Position numbers and translations under genes: made by a program. The notes beneath the pieces were generated by a model, which worked only from the letters and a program-made list of their open reading frames with translations, did no database searches and was not told the DNA's origin. This document shows positions 54,220 to 63,650 of a DNA stretch of 64,000 bases, one piece after another (position 1 is the first letter of the stretch; each line of letters opens with the position of its first letter). This stretch comes from CAMLJR01 sp964500675 (lineage in GTDB: Bacteria; Pseudomonadota; Gammaproteobacteria; Pseudomonadales; CAMLJR01), in NCBI GenBank assembly GCA_964500675.1, contig CAZCNY010000004.1:62001-126000 (forward strand). Direction: 5' to 3'.

Positions 54220-55446
54220 GTGGGCATCGACACCAAGGCAAGCTTTTTCACAAAACCGCCTTTTTTAGCCAACCTCGACCGGCTGATCTGCAGCTACTGG
54301 CTTCCGGCAGGTTTTTTTATTTTTCTGATCGCTTTCTTTCTGGCGCCCAACCAGCATTACTACAAAATAATTGTTACCGACCTACTACTGTTACCGGCAT
54401 TATTCGCCTCGTTAACGCCATCCGCAAGGCTTACCGCGCTGCGTCAAAATCCCGCGCTTATCCTGGTTGTCATCTACCTTTTTTATATGGCAGCGAATAC
54501 CTTTCTCAGACGAACGCAGGATAAGGCCGAATTCGTGCAGTGGGGCGCGTATATTTTACTGTTCTTAGTTGCGATCGGCGCGCGCATGCGCATCACCACG
54601 CAACGTCTGCAACAGCTATTGATTTCCGCCGCCTTGGTAGCCGCTGGCGCGGGATTGTTCACGCTGAGCCGCGATTTGCATAGCGGCGCCTTTTACCATC
54701 GCGAATACCGTTTAGAGGGCTATGGCGCGCTCTATAATCCACTGCGTTCTGGCGAACTATTTGGCGCTTTTTCGTTGATCGGCGCCTGGGCCGTCTTATC
54801 TATTAACTCCAAACTGATGCGGGGATTAGCGTTTAGCGCGGCGGCAATATGTTTTATTACGGTATTACTGACCGGATCACGCTCTCCATTGGTCGCGCTG
54901 TTAGCCGCGGGCTTGTGTGCAACATTACTCGAAAAAAATCGCACCCGGCGTTTATTGTGGAGAGTTCTGCTTGGCGCCATCACCTCGGCAGTGGCGATAC
55001 TATGCTGGAGCGAATTGAGCGCACGCGGAACCTCATTGCGCCCCGAGATTTGGTGGTTCGTGCTGCGGCTTTGTCTACAACACTTGTGGTTTGGTGTCGG
55101 CTTGGATGCGCCGCTAACGATTCCTGTCTCGGTGGGTGTTACCTTTGTCAACGATCCGCACAATGTCTTTTTGGCTGCGCTGTTCTACGGCGGTATTTTT
55201 GGGCTGCTCCTGTTCATTGCCGCATTCTTTACCAGTGGATTGTTAGCTTGGCGCATGCGTCATCACTCAACGCTCGCTACGCTTGCGTCGATGTTGCAGC
55301 TGTACGGATTGGCGACATTGCAATTCGATGGCGGCTGTCTAATCAGTAGACCCAATGACTTTTGGGTTTTATATTGGATGCCCATCGCCCTGTATTTGCG
55401 AGTTGCCTCGGGAGCGGCGAACGATAAAACCAACATCGCACTTTGA
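54220..55446 (+). CDS. waaL: O-antigen ligase / Wzy-like polytopic protein (WaaL candidate)
   Basis: About 408 residues; the start is uncertain (GTG 54220, or TTG at 54202, 54208 or 54211). About ten to twelve helices are visible. A large loop contains VTFVNDPHNVFLAALFYGG; the His in PHN is typical of the Wzy_C/WaaL family. AGLFTLSRDLHSGAFYHREY is in an earlier loop. Its place after the core transferases favours WaaL, which joins the O-chain to lipid A-core; a polymerase cannot be ruled out. Confidence 0.75.
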   Translation: MGIDTKASFFTKPPFLANLDRLICSYWLPAGFFIFLIAFFLAPNQHYYKIIVTDLLLLPALFASLTPSARLTALRQNPALILVVIYLFYMAANTFLRRTQDKAEFVQWGAYILLFLVAIGARMRITTQRLQQLLISAALVAAGAGLFTLSRDLHSGAFYHREYRLEGYGALYNPLRSGELFGAFSLIGAWAVLSINSKLMRGLAFSAAAICFITVLLTGSRSPLVALLAAGLCATLLEKNRTRRLLWRVLLGAITSAVAILCWSELSARGTSLRPEIWWFVLRLCLQHLWFGVGLDAPLTIPVSVGVTFVNDPHNVFLAALFYGGIFGLLLFIAAFFTSGLLAWRMRHHSTLATLASMLQLYGLATLQFDGGCLISRPNDFWVLYWMPIALYLRVASGAANDKTNIAL

Positions 55447-55458
55447 GGCCGCCTGCGC

Positions 55459-56115
55459 ATGGACCACTTATATATTCCAGAGATTCTAGCCACTGGCTAC
55501 TTCACAAACTCGCGTCCTGAAATGTTGAGTTTTATTCCCAGCGGTACGCGCACCGTATTAGACATTGGCTGCGGCAGCGGCACCTTCGGTGCGAGCCTCC
55601 AACGAAGACTCGGTGTCGAGGTATGGGGTGTCGAACCCACCATTGCGGCTGTCGACGCGAGCAAGGTTTTACACAAAGTCATTTGCGGACCTATTCAAGC
55701 GCACATGATCGATCTGCCCGATCGCTATTTCGACTGCATCTGCCTCAACGATGTCGTCGAGCACTTGGTCGATCCATGGTCCGTGCTAAAACAACTGCGG
55801 CAGAAATTGACCGATAACGGCGTCATCGTCGCTTCGATCCCCAATGTCAGACATTATAAAAATTTGTGGCATTTACTGGTCGACGCCAGCTGGACTTATG
55901 CTGACGAAGGTATTCTCGATCGCACACATTTGCGTTTTTTTACGCCGCTGAGCATGGCACAGCTGTTCGCCGATTGCGGGTATCGCGTCACCACACTACA
56001 GGGATTGCGCGGCTGCAAAAAATTCAAAGTGAAATTATGGCGCTACCTTTCGTTCGGAAAATTATGGGATATCGCATATCCGCAATTTGCGGTAGTCGCT
56101 GCGGTCACCGCTTAA
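55459..56115 (+). CDS. Class I SAM-dependent methyltransferase
   Basis: 218 residues. TVLDIGCGSGTFGASLQRRL is the SAM loop, VEVWGVEPTIAAVDAS is the acidic loop, and FDCICLNDVVEHLVDP follows. It belongs to the Methyltransf_11/23 group. It is 12 bases after the ligase gene and precedes the wbpV-like gene, so a sugar or lipid-linked glycan is the likely target. Confidence 0.85.
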   Translation: MDHLYIPEILATGYFTNSRPEMLSFIPSGTRTVLDIGCGSGTFGASLQRRLGVEVWGVEPTIAAVDASKVLHKVICGPIQAHMIDLPDRYFDCICLNDVVEHLVDPWSVLKQLRQKLTDNGVIVASIPNVRHYKNLWHLLVDASWTYADEGILDRTHLRFFTPLSMAQLFADCGYRVTTLQGLRGCKKFKVKLWRYLSFGKLWDIAYPQFAVVAAVTA

Positions 56116-56168
56116 AGTACGCATGTTTGTGAACCCTCTGTGAAAAGTTTCTGCAACGGTGCTAAACC

Positions 56169-57080
56169 ATGCATTACCTCGTAACCGGTGCGAGCGGTTT
56201 TATCGGTCGCGCGCTGACTCCGCACTTGCGCGCAGCCGGCCACCGGGTGACGGCGTGGCCTCGCTCCAGCGTTTTTGATTTGGCACGCACCGCAATCTCC
56301 GCCGCACCTGCGGAATGGATCGCGCAATTGCGCGATGTCGATGCGGTCGTGCATCTTGCAGGGCTTGCGCATCAACTTCACGACGCACACACCGATGAGC
56401 ATTATTTTCGTGTCAATCGCGATGGCACCCTGCATTTAGCCGAGGCGGCACATGCAGCCGGAGTTAAACGTTTTATTTTTTTGAGTTCGGCGAAAGTATT
56501 TGGCGAGGGTGGCGACGAGATTTATGGTGAGATTTCGCAGCCGCACCCCCATGACGCCTATGCCGAATCAAAATGGCAGGCCGAACAATTGTTGCGCGAG
56601 CGATTCGCGCAAACGCTGGAACTCGTGATTCTGCGCCCGCCGCTGGTCTACGGTCGCGATGCCAAGGCCAATTTCGCTAGTCTGATGCAGCTCGCGCGAT
56701 TGCCGATTCCGTTACCATTCGCAGGTATCGACAATCGACGTGCGCTGATCGGTATCGACAACCTGGTGGATCTGATCGCATTGTGTTTAACATCACCGCA
56801 AGCGGCCGGCAAAACCTTGTTGTGCGCCGATCGCGCACTGTATTCGTTGCCCGATATCGTGGCTGCGATACGGCGCGCTGACAATAAGAAGCCGCGCCTG
56901 TTTCACCTGCCGCAGCGGCTAATCATCGCGATGAAGCGGCTGCTCGGCGTATCGAATTCCACGCGTTTGTTTGGCGATTTTCAAATGGATTGCAGCGGCA
57001 CCTATGCGACGCTGAACTGGACACCGCCATTTTCCATGGAGCAAATTCTGCGCGGCGGCGCGCGGAGTTCCTTCGCATGA
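56169..57080 (+). CDS. NAD-dependent sugar epimerase/reductase, WbpV-like
   Basis: 303 residues. YLVTGASGFIGRALTPHLR is the NAD-binding motif. VVHLAGLAHQ and the catalytic SSAKVFGEG and DAYAESKWQAEQ follow. In Pseudomonas wbpV-wbpL-wbpM form a set that makes a deoxyamino sugar and starts O-chain synthesis. The same order here supports a role in making a UDP-4-keto-derived amino sugar. It overlaps the next gene as ATGA. Confidence 0.84.
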   Translation: MHYLVTGASGFIGRALTPHLRAAGHRVTAWPRSSVFDLARTAISAAPAEWIAQLRDVDAVVHLAGLAHQLHDAHTDEHYFRVNRDGTLHLAEAAHAAGVKRFIFLSSAKVFGEGGDEIYGEISQPHPHDAYAESKWQAEQLLRERFAQTLELVILRPPLVYGRDAKANFASLMQLARLPIPLPFAGIDNRRALIGIDNLVDLIALCLTSPQAAGKTLLCADRALYSLPDIVAAIRRADNKKPRLFHLPQRLIIAMKRLLGVSNSTRLFGDFQMDCSGTYATLNWTPPFSMEQILRGGARSSFA

Positions 57081-58087
57081 TTGCATTCGGCAGCTACGTT
57101 GTGCTGTCGGCCGCGCTGGTCGGACTTTACCGCTGGCTCGCATTGCGCCATCGCTGGCTCGATATGCCCAATCACCGCAGCTCGCACGCAACCGTCACAC
57201 CGCGCGGCGCGGGCTTGATATTCGCGCTGCTCATTATCGGCGCCGCTGCGGTGTTATTGCACTCCCAGCGCGCACTGTTGCCGCCACTGTTTGCGGGTCT
57301 TGCTGTCGCGCTGATTGGCTGGCGGGATGATGTTCGCGGCACCTCGGCGCGCGCACGCCTCGCTCTTTATTCGATCAGCGCTGCCGGTGCCGTGGCGCTG
57401 ATATTCGCCGCTCAAAATGTGGAGGTGCGCGGCAGTTTGGCTATGACGGCGCCGCTAGCCTGCGGCGTGGCCGCAACTCTCGGCCTGGTGTGGCTGATCA
57501 ATCTCTACAACTTTATGGACGGCATCAACGGTATCGCGGCGATCGAAGCATTATTCGTGCTGCTCGCGATCGGCATGTTCGCTCGCGGAACACCGTACGC
57601 GCAGATATTTTCCGCGCTTCACCTGTTAAGCGGCGCGGCGATCGCAGGATTTTTAGTGTGGAATTTTCCCGCGGGAAAAGTGTTCATGGGCGATGCCGGC
57701 AGCGCATTTCTGGGATTTTTTCTCGGCCTGCTCATGCTGTGGTCAACGCTGCTGCACGGACCGTCGCTGGTGGTTTGGCTCATTCTGCTCGGGATTTTTA
57801 TTGTCGATAGCGGCTATACGTTATTGGTGCGTATCGGAACGGGACAGACCTGGTATGCAGCGCACCGCCTGCACGCCTACCAGTTGCTGACAGCTCGACT
57901 GCACGCCAATCATGTCCGCACCGTAGCCTGGTTAATGATTGTAAACGCGGGCTGGCTGTTACCGATGGCATGGCTAGTGCACACTCGAAAAGTATCTGCT
58001 TTGTCGGGATTGGGGATTGCGTACCTGCCATTGATCGCAGCTTGTTATCGGCTCAAAGCTGGTATTTCGGCGCAAGGTCGGGTATAA
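57077..58087 (+). CDS. Undecaprenyl-phosphate glycosyl-1-phosphate transferase, WbpL/WecA-like
   Basis: 336 residues from ATG 57077, which overlaps the preceding stop; an earlier start at 56990 lies inside the epimerase gene. About ten helices are seen. LDMPNHRSSHATVTPRGAG and NLYNFMDGINGIAAIEALF (the Asp-rich Mg site) are MraY/WecA landmarks, along with VFMGDAGSAFLGFF. It should load the first amino sugar phosphate onto undecaprenyl phosphate. Confidence 0.9.
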   Translation: MIAFGSYVVLSAALVGLYRWLALRHRWLDMPNHRSSHATVTPRGAGLIFALLIIGAAAVLLHSQRALLPPLFAGLAVALIGWRDDVRGTSARARLALYSISAAGAVALIFAAQNVEVRGSLAMTAPLACGVAATLGLVWLINLYNFMDGINGIAAIEALFVLLAIGMFARGTPYAQIFSALHLLSGAAIAGFLVWNFPAGKVFMGDAGSAFLGFFLGLLMLWSTLLHGPSLVVWLILLGIFIVDSGYTLLVRIGTGQTWYAAHRLHAYQLLTARLHANHVRTVAWLMIVNAGWLLPMAWLVHTRKVSALSGLGIAYLPLIAACYRLKAGISAQGRV

Positions 58088-58161
58088 GTCCGCGTTTGAT
58101 TGTGTAAACCTCGACACCTCAATCGACGTCGTACGCAAAATGAGAGGGATTGATTACAACA

Positions 58162-60162
58162 ATGGATACCAACACAAGCGGTATCGGCACCCTGCCTTCG
58201 GCAACTTTAGTAGACCGCCTCTACGGCCTCTCTCGCCGCACCAAGCAATGCATCCTGATAGCCTTCGATCTCTGCGCAATACCGCTAGCCGTATGGTTAG
58301 CGGTGGCTTTGCGCTGGGGCGGTATCGTCTTCGAGTTCACCTACCGCGAAGCACTGGCGATTCTTATCACCGCGGCCGTATCGGGTTTTATTTTTATTCG
58401 CACGGGGCTCTATCGCGCCATGGTGCGCTATATGGGTCAGCAGGCGATCATGACGGTGGTCAAGGATGTCACATGGTCGTCGATCGTGCTCGCGATGGCG
58501 TTATTCCTGTTGCGGAGTGAAGTACCGCGATCGGCGCCACTCATCTATTGGGCGATCGCGTTATTTTTTATTGGCGGTGGTCGTTTGCTCGTGCGTGCCA
58601 GCTACCAAAATATGCGGCGCTGGAGCGGCAAAAAAGTTGCAATTTACGGTGCAGGGGCATCGGGAAGGCAACTGCTGCATTCGGTATTTCAAAGCGGTGA
58701 ATTCGCTCCGATGATATTTCTCGACGACAACCGCAACGTGCAAGGCACGGTAATTAACGGTATTCCGGTCTACGATCCGCGCGAGCTGCCGCAATTGATC
58801 GCCGACATGGGCATCACGCACGTGCTTTTGGCGCTGCCTAATATCGATCGCGCGCATAAGCGCAACATCATCAGCTATGTGACCAATCTACACGTTCAAA
58901 TAAAAACCATTCCGTCGTTCTCGGCGCTCGCATCGGGAATCGCCAAAGTCGGCGACATTGTCGATGTCGATGTCGAAGATTTGCTCGGCCGCGAGATCGT
59001 GCCGCCGAAGCCGGCACTGCTGAGCAAATGCATCAGCGGAAAAATTGTTTTGGTAACCGGCGCGGGCGGCTCCATCGGCAGCGAATTATGCCGGCAGATC
59101 CTGCAAAGCGGTCCGCGCGAACTCGTGCTGCTCGACGCATCCGAATACAACCTCTATTCAATTCACCGCGAATTGAGCGATCTCTGCAACGCAAAAAAAC
59201 TTGCTGTGCCGATCGTACCCCTGCTGGGCAATGTGCAAAATGAACGCAAGATGCGCGGCGTGTTCGCGCATTTCAAAGTGGAAACTGTTTATCACGCCGC
59301 TGCGTACAAGCATGTACCTATTGTCGAACACAATATTTCGGAAGGGATAGAAAACAATGTCTTCGGTACGTTAGCCGCAACACGCGCAGCAGCACTCGCG
59401 GGCGTCGGGACCTTCGTGTTGATTTCGACCGACAAGGCCGTGCGGCCTCCCAATGTCATGGGCGCGTCGAAGCGGGTTGCCGAATTGGTCGTGCAGGCTT
59501 ACTCGCGCCGCTATCCGCAAACCAATTACTGCGTGGTTCGCTTCGGTAACGTGCTGGGCTCATCGGGCTCAGTGGTGCCGCTGTTTCGCGAACAGATCAG
59601 TCGCGGCGGACCGGTGACCGTCACCCATCCCGAAGTACAGCGCTATTTCATGACGATTCCCGAAGCCGCCCAACTGGTATTACAAGCGGGCGCCATGGGC
59701 GGGCAGGGCGATGTATTTGTGCTCGATATGGGTGAGCCGGTACACATCATCGATTTGGCGCGGCGCATGATTACGCTGATGGGACATGTCGAGAAAAACG
59801 CGGATCATCCCGAGGGCGATATCGAAATTGAAATTATCGGTCTGCGGCCCGGCGAAAAACTGGTCGAGGAACTACTGCTCGGCAATGCAACCGTCGGCAC
59901 CGGCCACCCGAAAATTCTGCGCGCGCAGGAAGAATGTTTAACGGAGGAAAAGTTGCACGAAAGTCTCACCGCGCTCAAGCACGCCATCAACGCCGAGGAT
60001 ATCGCCACAATCCAAGTGATCCTCGAAGAAATCGTCAACGGTTTTGGTACCAACCAAATCGTCGAGGATGCGATCTGGAAAAAGCGCACTGAAATGGGGA
60101 CATCGTCCGGTAATGTCTACTCGTTGTTCGGCGGCGACAAATCTACGGCTGGGGCCGAGTAG
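58162..60162 (+). CDS. UDP-N-acetylglucosamine 4,6-dehydratase, membrane type (WbpM-like)
   Basis: 666 residues from ATG 58162; a TTG at 58150 is the other choice. Four N-terminal helices (about 25-140) are followed by a first Rossmann-type region with YGAGASGRQLLHSVF. The catalytic SDR domain has LVTGAGGSIGSELCRQILQ, YHAAAYKHVPIVE and STDKAVRPPNVMGASKR. In the FlaA1/WbpM class this turns UDP-GlcNAc into the 4-keto-6-deoxy sugar used for QuiNAc or FucNAc. Length matches WbpM. Confidence 0.93.
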   Translation: MDTNTSGIGTLPSATLVDRLYGLSRRTKQCILIAFDLCAIPLAVWLAVALRWGGIVFEFTYREALAILITAAVSGFIFIRTGLYRAMVRYMGQQAIMTVVKDVTWSSIVLAMALFLLRSEVPRSAPLIYWAIALFFIGGGRLLVRASYQNMRRWSGKKVAIYGAGASGRQLLHSVFQSGEFAPMIFLDDNRNVQGTVINGIPVYDPRELPQLIADMGITHVLLALPNIDRAHKRNIISYVTNLHVQIKTIPSFSALASGIAKVGDIVDVDVEDLLGREIVPPKPALLSKCISGKIVLVTGAGGSIGSELCRQILQSGPRELVLLDASEYNLYSIHRELSDLCNAKKLAVPIVPLLGNVQNERKMRGVFAHFKVETVYHAAAYKHVPIVEHNISEGIENNVFGTLAATRAAALAGVGTFVLISTDKAVRPPNVMGASKRVAELVVQAYSRRYPQTNYCVVRFGNVLGSSGSVVPLFREQISRGGPVTVTHPEVQRYFMTIPEAAQLVLQAGAMGGQGDVFVLDMGEPVHIIDLARRMITLMGHVEKNADHPEGDIEIEIIGLRPGEKLVEELLLGNATVGTGHPKILRAQEECLTEEKLHESLTALKHAINAEDIATIQVILEEIVNGFGTNQIVEDAIWKKRTEMGTSSGNVYSLFGGDKSTAGAE

Positions 60163-60177
60163 AGCCAATAGCCGCAG

Positions 60178-60579
60178 CTAGCGAAAAGACCAGTGTTTGT
60201 GTCCTAAATAGCTCGTGAATACAGGAAATAACACGCCAATAAAATGAGCTATTTCCTCCGCATGGCGCGCAACATTCATTGCCGGTAGTAGAAAAAACGC
60301 CAGCGCCATGCTTACAAGCCAGGTTTGCGCGGCACCAAGAATATTTACCATGGTAAAAATAATCGCTGCTTTTACCGTATTATTTTTTGCCGTCTCGAAT
60401 ACAAATAATTTCGCGAGCACAAACGCAACAACCATACCCGTGCAGTAAGCCCATAGCACCGCCACGGAAAAACTCCACCAATGGCTATAAACAATACGGC
60501 TACCGAAGTTCACCATCGCCGCGGTGCCCCCGGTCAACAAAAACAACAAGAATTGGCGCGAAAAGAATTGCTTGATCAC
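60178..60579 (-). CDS. GtrA-family membrane protein
   Basis: 133 residues from a GTG that overlaps the upstream stop (GTGA). FLLTGGTAAMVNFGSRIVYS and VVAFVLAKLFVFE with three or four helices place it in GtrA. It ends in YLGHKHWSFR, the family's basic close. In mycobacteria a GtrA protein is encoded next to the DprE1 and DprE2 genes; here a similar group lies upstream on the same strand. It may move polyprenyl-linked sugars across the membrane. Confidence 0.87.
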   Translation of the reverse strand: MIKQFFSRQFLLFLLTGGTAAMVNFGSRIVYSHWWSFSVAVLWAYCTGMVVAFVLAKLFVFETAKNNTVKAAIIFTMVNILGAAQTWLVSMALAFFLLPAMNVARHAEEIAHFIGVLFPVFTSYLGHKHWSFR

Positions 60580-61868
60580 GACAGCATGCGCGCCATTTTG
60601 CAGCCAAAGTCGATGCTTTCGGAAATGCCGCGGTCTTCCGGATAGTAATACGACGTATCGGCAACCAATAACCCCTCGACCGGCAGCTTAACCGGCGGCA
60701 GGGTTTGCAAGAAACCTGGACCGCAGATAGGTTGGGCGAAACGATATCGATTGGCGCGGATATCGATGAAATCGTCATTGCACAGCGCTGGATTAATCAT
60801 CATCAAGTAGGTTTTTACTTTTTGCACAAATACCCCGTCGGAATCTGCGAATTTTGGGTGTTCACCCGGCATATAGTACGGCACGTAGACAATGTGATGA
60901 TCAAGTGGGCGCAAGTTCGTGTATTCAACAATGCCGGGAATATCCATCTTAGGATCGTTAACATTTACCCAGAAATAGTCGCTCACAGACTTTCGCAATT
61001 TGACGATCACGCATACAACAGCGACATTCTTCAATGACAGAAACTGTTGCAAGACCGGCGGTGGTAGATCGGGCATTAGCCGTGGCACGTACGGTAGCGG
61101 CACGGTGCTGACAACGCGATTGAATGCGTGAAGGGCACCATCGATTTGCACGCCGAGGACACATCCATTTTCGATTACGACTTTTTGTACAGGTGTTTGC
61201 AAGTTGATACTACCGCCATTGGCGGTAATAAAATCCGCCATCGCTTCCATCAATATTTTCGAGCCACCCTCGATGTAGCCGAGTTTCTCCTTGAACAAAT
61301 TATAACGTGATCGCCCCAGTCGGCGGATTCGCGCCCAAATCCACGCGGCAGATAGCTGCTCGGCATAATTGTAAAACTTGAAATCAAAGAGTTTGCGCCA
61401 CAATACATCGTAGGTCGGCTCGCCCATCCAGCGTTTCATCCATGAGGTCGCCTCGATTTTATCAAGCGCGCTCCAATCGCTGCGTTTGGTGGCCAAAAAT
61501 AAAAACGTGCCAGCACGTAATTTCTGCAAAAGATTCAAACCAGGAAAGCGCAACAAGGCGATGGGATTGCCCCACGGATGAATTGCGCCCTTGTAGTAGT
61601 ACGCCATTTTCGTGTGTACCCAGTGCAATTTGGACTCAAGGCCGAGCTCACGCAAAACGCGCATGAAGCCCGTATCTGAGGTGCAATGAAAATGGTAGTA
61701 ACGCTCGATTGACAAACCGTTAAAGTCAAACGACGCCGTCATACCGCCGACGCGATTGTCCGCTTCAAACACCACCGGCTGCATGCCATCCTTAATTAAC
61801 TGATACGCAACCGCGAGCCCCATCGGCCCAGCCCCTAACACTGCAACTTTTTGTTTTGGCGAGTTCAT
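60576..61868 (-). CDS. FAD-dependent amine-oxidase/protoporphyrinogen-oxidase-like protein
   Basis: 430 residues. VAVLGAGPMGLAVAYQLIKD and VFEADNRVGGMTASFDFNG are the FAD-binding landmarks. GYIEGGSKILMEAMADFIT and the C-terminal LLVADTSYYYPEDRGISESI complete the fold. Such proteins occur in glycan loci, some related to UDP-galactopyranose mutase; the substrate here is unknown. It is coupled to the genes on both sides. Confidence 0.84.
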   Translation of the reverse strand: MNSPKQKVAVLGAGPMGLAVAYQLIKDGMQPVVFEADNRVGGMTASFDFNGLSIERYYHFHCTSDTGFMRVLRELGLESKLHWVHTKMAYYYKGAIHPWGNPIALLRFPGLNLLQKLRAGTFLFLATKRSDWSALDKIEATSWMKRWMGEPTYDVLWRKLFDFKFYNYAEQLSAAWIWARIRRLGRSRYNLFKEKLGYIEGGSKILMEAMADFITANGGSINLQTPVQKVVIENGCVLGVQIDGALHAFNRVVSTVPLPYVPRLMPDLPPPVLQQFLSLKNVAVVCVIVKLRKSVSDYFWVNVNDPKMDIPGIVEYTNLRPLDHHIVYVPYYMPGEHPKFADSDGVFVQKVKTYLMMINPALCNDDFIDIRANRYRFAQPICGPGFLQTLPPVKLPVEGLLVADTSYYYPEDRGISESIDFGCKMARMLS

Positions 61869-62815
61869 TAAAATTCGAGCACGATCTTGCTGTAGATTGG
61901 ATGGTTATACGTTTCGGCAATCGCCTCGCTGAATGGCGTTCGATTGACCGAAAAAATGCGAGGCCAATCGATCACCGTAAATTCATCGCCCGCGATAAGC
62001 GCCCGTAATTGATCGGCGGTAAAGGGTGGATTTTTATCGAACAGCGCCCAGATACGTAACAAAAACGCAAATAACCCATAAGGAATTTTAATGATTGCAC
62101 AGCGCGCCGATGCTGCTTTCTTGATGGCGCGAATGATATCAATGTAGTCGACACGTTCGAGTCCCGAGATCGGAAACACTTGACCACTACCGATGCGGTG
62201 CTCGATGCAGCTGATAATCACGTTGCAGAAATCGCCCACATAAAGTGGCTGACGCATGTAACGGCCGTGGCCCGGAACTGGAAACACCGGCACGCGTTGC
62301 ATGAAACGCGATAACCAGCCGAAATGCTTGCGATCGAACCAGCCGAACATTAGTGTCGGACGCAGCACCACACAATCGATACCCGACGATTTGACGATCT
62401 TTTCCTGCTCGCGCTTGGTGCTTGTATAGTCATCGTCGGCCACCGAATCGAGTACGGAAGAACTAATGTGCACGATGTACGGAATTTTTTGTTGCTGCGC
62501 AACGCGCAAAATATTTCTAGTCGCCACGATATTATTGCGTTCGAACGGCGCACGCTCCGTGGCACCGATCTGCGCTTGCAGCATAACGATAACGTCCGCA
62601 CCGGCAAAGGCGTTCTCCCACTCATCAGGCTCGGCAAGATCGGCATGGATAGCCTCGATATCAGGATGCTGCTGCCGCAGGATGTGCAAGTTGGCGACGC
62701 TCTTGTCAAGTACAACCAACCGACGATAACCCCGTTGTTTCAGTCGCGCTACCAAATTTTGACCGACCAGTCCGGCGCCGCCGGGCAGCAGGATTTTGCA
62801 ATCGGTCATATTCAT
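61868..62815 (-). CDS. NAD-dependent epimerase/dehydratase-family protein
   Basis: 315 residues. ILLPGGAGLVGQNLVARLKQ is the nucleotide loop. DVIVMLQAQIGATERAPFE follows, and HISSSVLDSVADDDYTSTKR holds the Tyr-x-x-x-Lys catalytic pair. It belongs to the extended SDR sugar enzymes. Its stop overlaps the next start as TAATG. The product sugar is unknown. Confidence 0.84.
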   Translation of the reverse strand: MNMTDCKILLPGGAGLVGQNLVARLKQRGYRRLVVLDKSVANLHILRQQHPDIEAIHADLAEPDEWENAFAGADVIVMLQAQIGATERAPFERNNIVATRNILRVAQQQKIPYIVHISSSVLDSVADDDYTSTKREQEKIVKSSGIDCVVLRPTLMFGWFDRKHFGWLSRFMQRVPVFPVPGHGRYMRQPLYVGDFCNVIISCIEHRIGSGQVFPISGLERVDYIDIIRAIKKAASARCAIIKIPYGLFAFLLRIWALFDKNPPFTADQLRALIAGDEFTVIDWPRIFSVNRTPFSEAIAETYNHPIYSKIVLEF

Positions 62816-62882
62816 TGTGTTGGGAATTCCTTATGCATAGTTTTAAAAATTGATTTCGGAATGCTAGTTATCAATGCGTCGT

Positions 62883-63632
62883 TTACAGATTCAGCTTTTT
62901 AAAGATGGCGCGAGGGATGCAGCGAATGATGAGTATAATCCAACGCCAGAACCACGGCGTGTACAACACATCGCGTTGACGTTGTATTGCAGCATCGATA
63001 TCCGCCGCCACCGCTTCGGGAGTCGCTGTCAGCAGCGGCGGTAGATCGAGCCCTGCCGTCATCGCGGTGGCGACAAAACCGGGCTTGATCACCAGCACGT
63101 GCACGCCGGCTTTAAACAGCCGTGCGCGCAAACCTTCGCAAAATGCCGTCACCATCGCCTTCGCGGCACCGTACACATAATTGGAAGGCCGCCCACGCTC
63201 GCCGGCCACTGAGGAAATGACCGCCAACGTGCCGCTGCGCTGCGCTTCGAGCACATTGGCAAAATGCGTCAACAATGCGATTGACGACGTGCCATTGGTG
63301 GCGACTTCAGCGACGGCTGCATCCACGGAATTTTCACACATTTTTTGATCGGACAGCGTACCGTGCGCGATCAAAACAATATCGATGCGCCCAAGTGACT
63401 TTTGCGCTGCACCGATCATTGCCGCCTGCGCCGAGAGATCGTTGGCATCGAGAACATGCGTGTCGACACTCGCACCGCGCGCCTGCAAATCGCTTTTAAT
63501 ATTGTCGAGTCGAGTCGCATTGCGCGCGACCAGAAAAAAATGCGCGGGGCGCTCGGCCCAACGGCGCGCGCACGCTTCGGCGATTCCTGAAGTCGCGCCA
63601 ATTATGACGATGTGCTGCTCGGAGCTATTCAT
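62883..63632 (-). CDS. Short-chain dehydrogenase, DprE2-like
   Basis: 249 residues. IVIIGATSGIAEACARRWAE (about 10-29) is the NAD(P) loop. LIAHGTLSDQK, then AVISSVAGERGRPSNYVYGA with catalytic Ser and the Tyr-x-x-x-Lys in YVYGAAKAM, complete the classical SDR set. The C-terminal helix (IILIIRCIPRAIFKKL) may bind membrane, as in DprE2, which reduces the 2-keto form of polyprenyl-phosphoryl pentose. The DprE1-like neighbour supports this reading. Confidence 0.82.
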   Translation of the reverse strand: MNSSEQHIVIIGATSGIAEACARRWAERPAHFFLVARNATRLDNIKSDLQARGASVDTHVLDANDLSAQAAMIGAAQKSLGRIDIVLIAHGTLSDQKMCENSVDAAVAEVATNGTSSIALLTHFANVLEAQRSGTLAVISSVAGERGRPSNYVYGAAKAMVTAFCEGLRARLFKAGVHVLVIKPGFVATAMTAGLDLPPLLTATPEAVAADIDAAIQRQRDVLYTPWFWRWIILIIRCIPRAIFKKLNL

Positions 63633-63650
63633 GGCAATACATTTCCTAAA

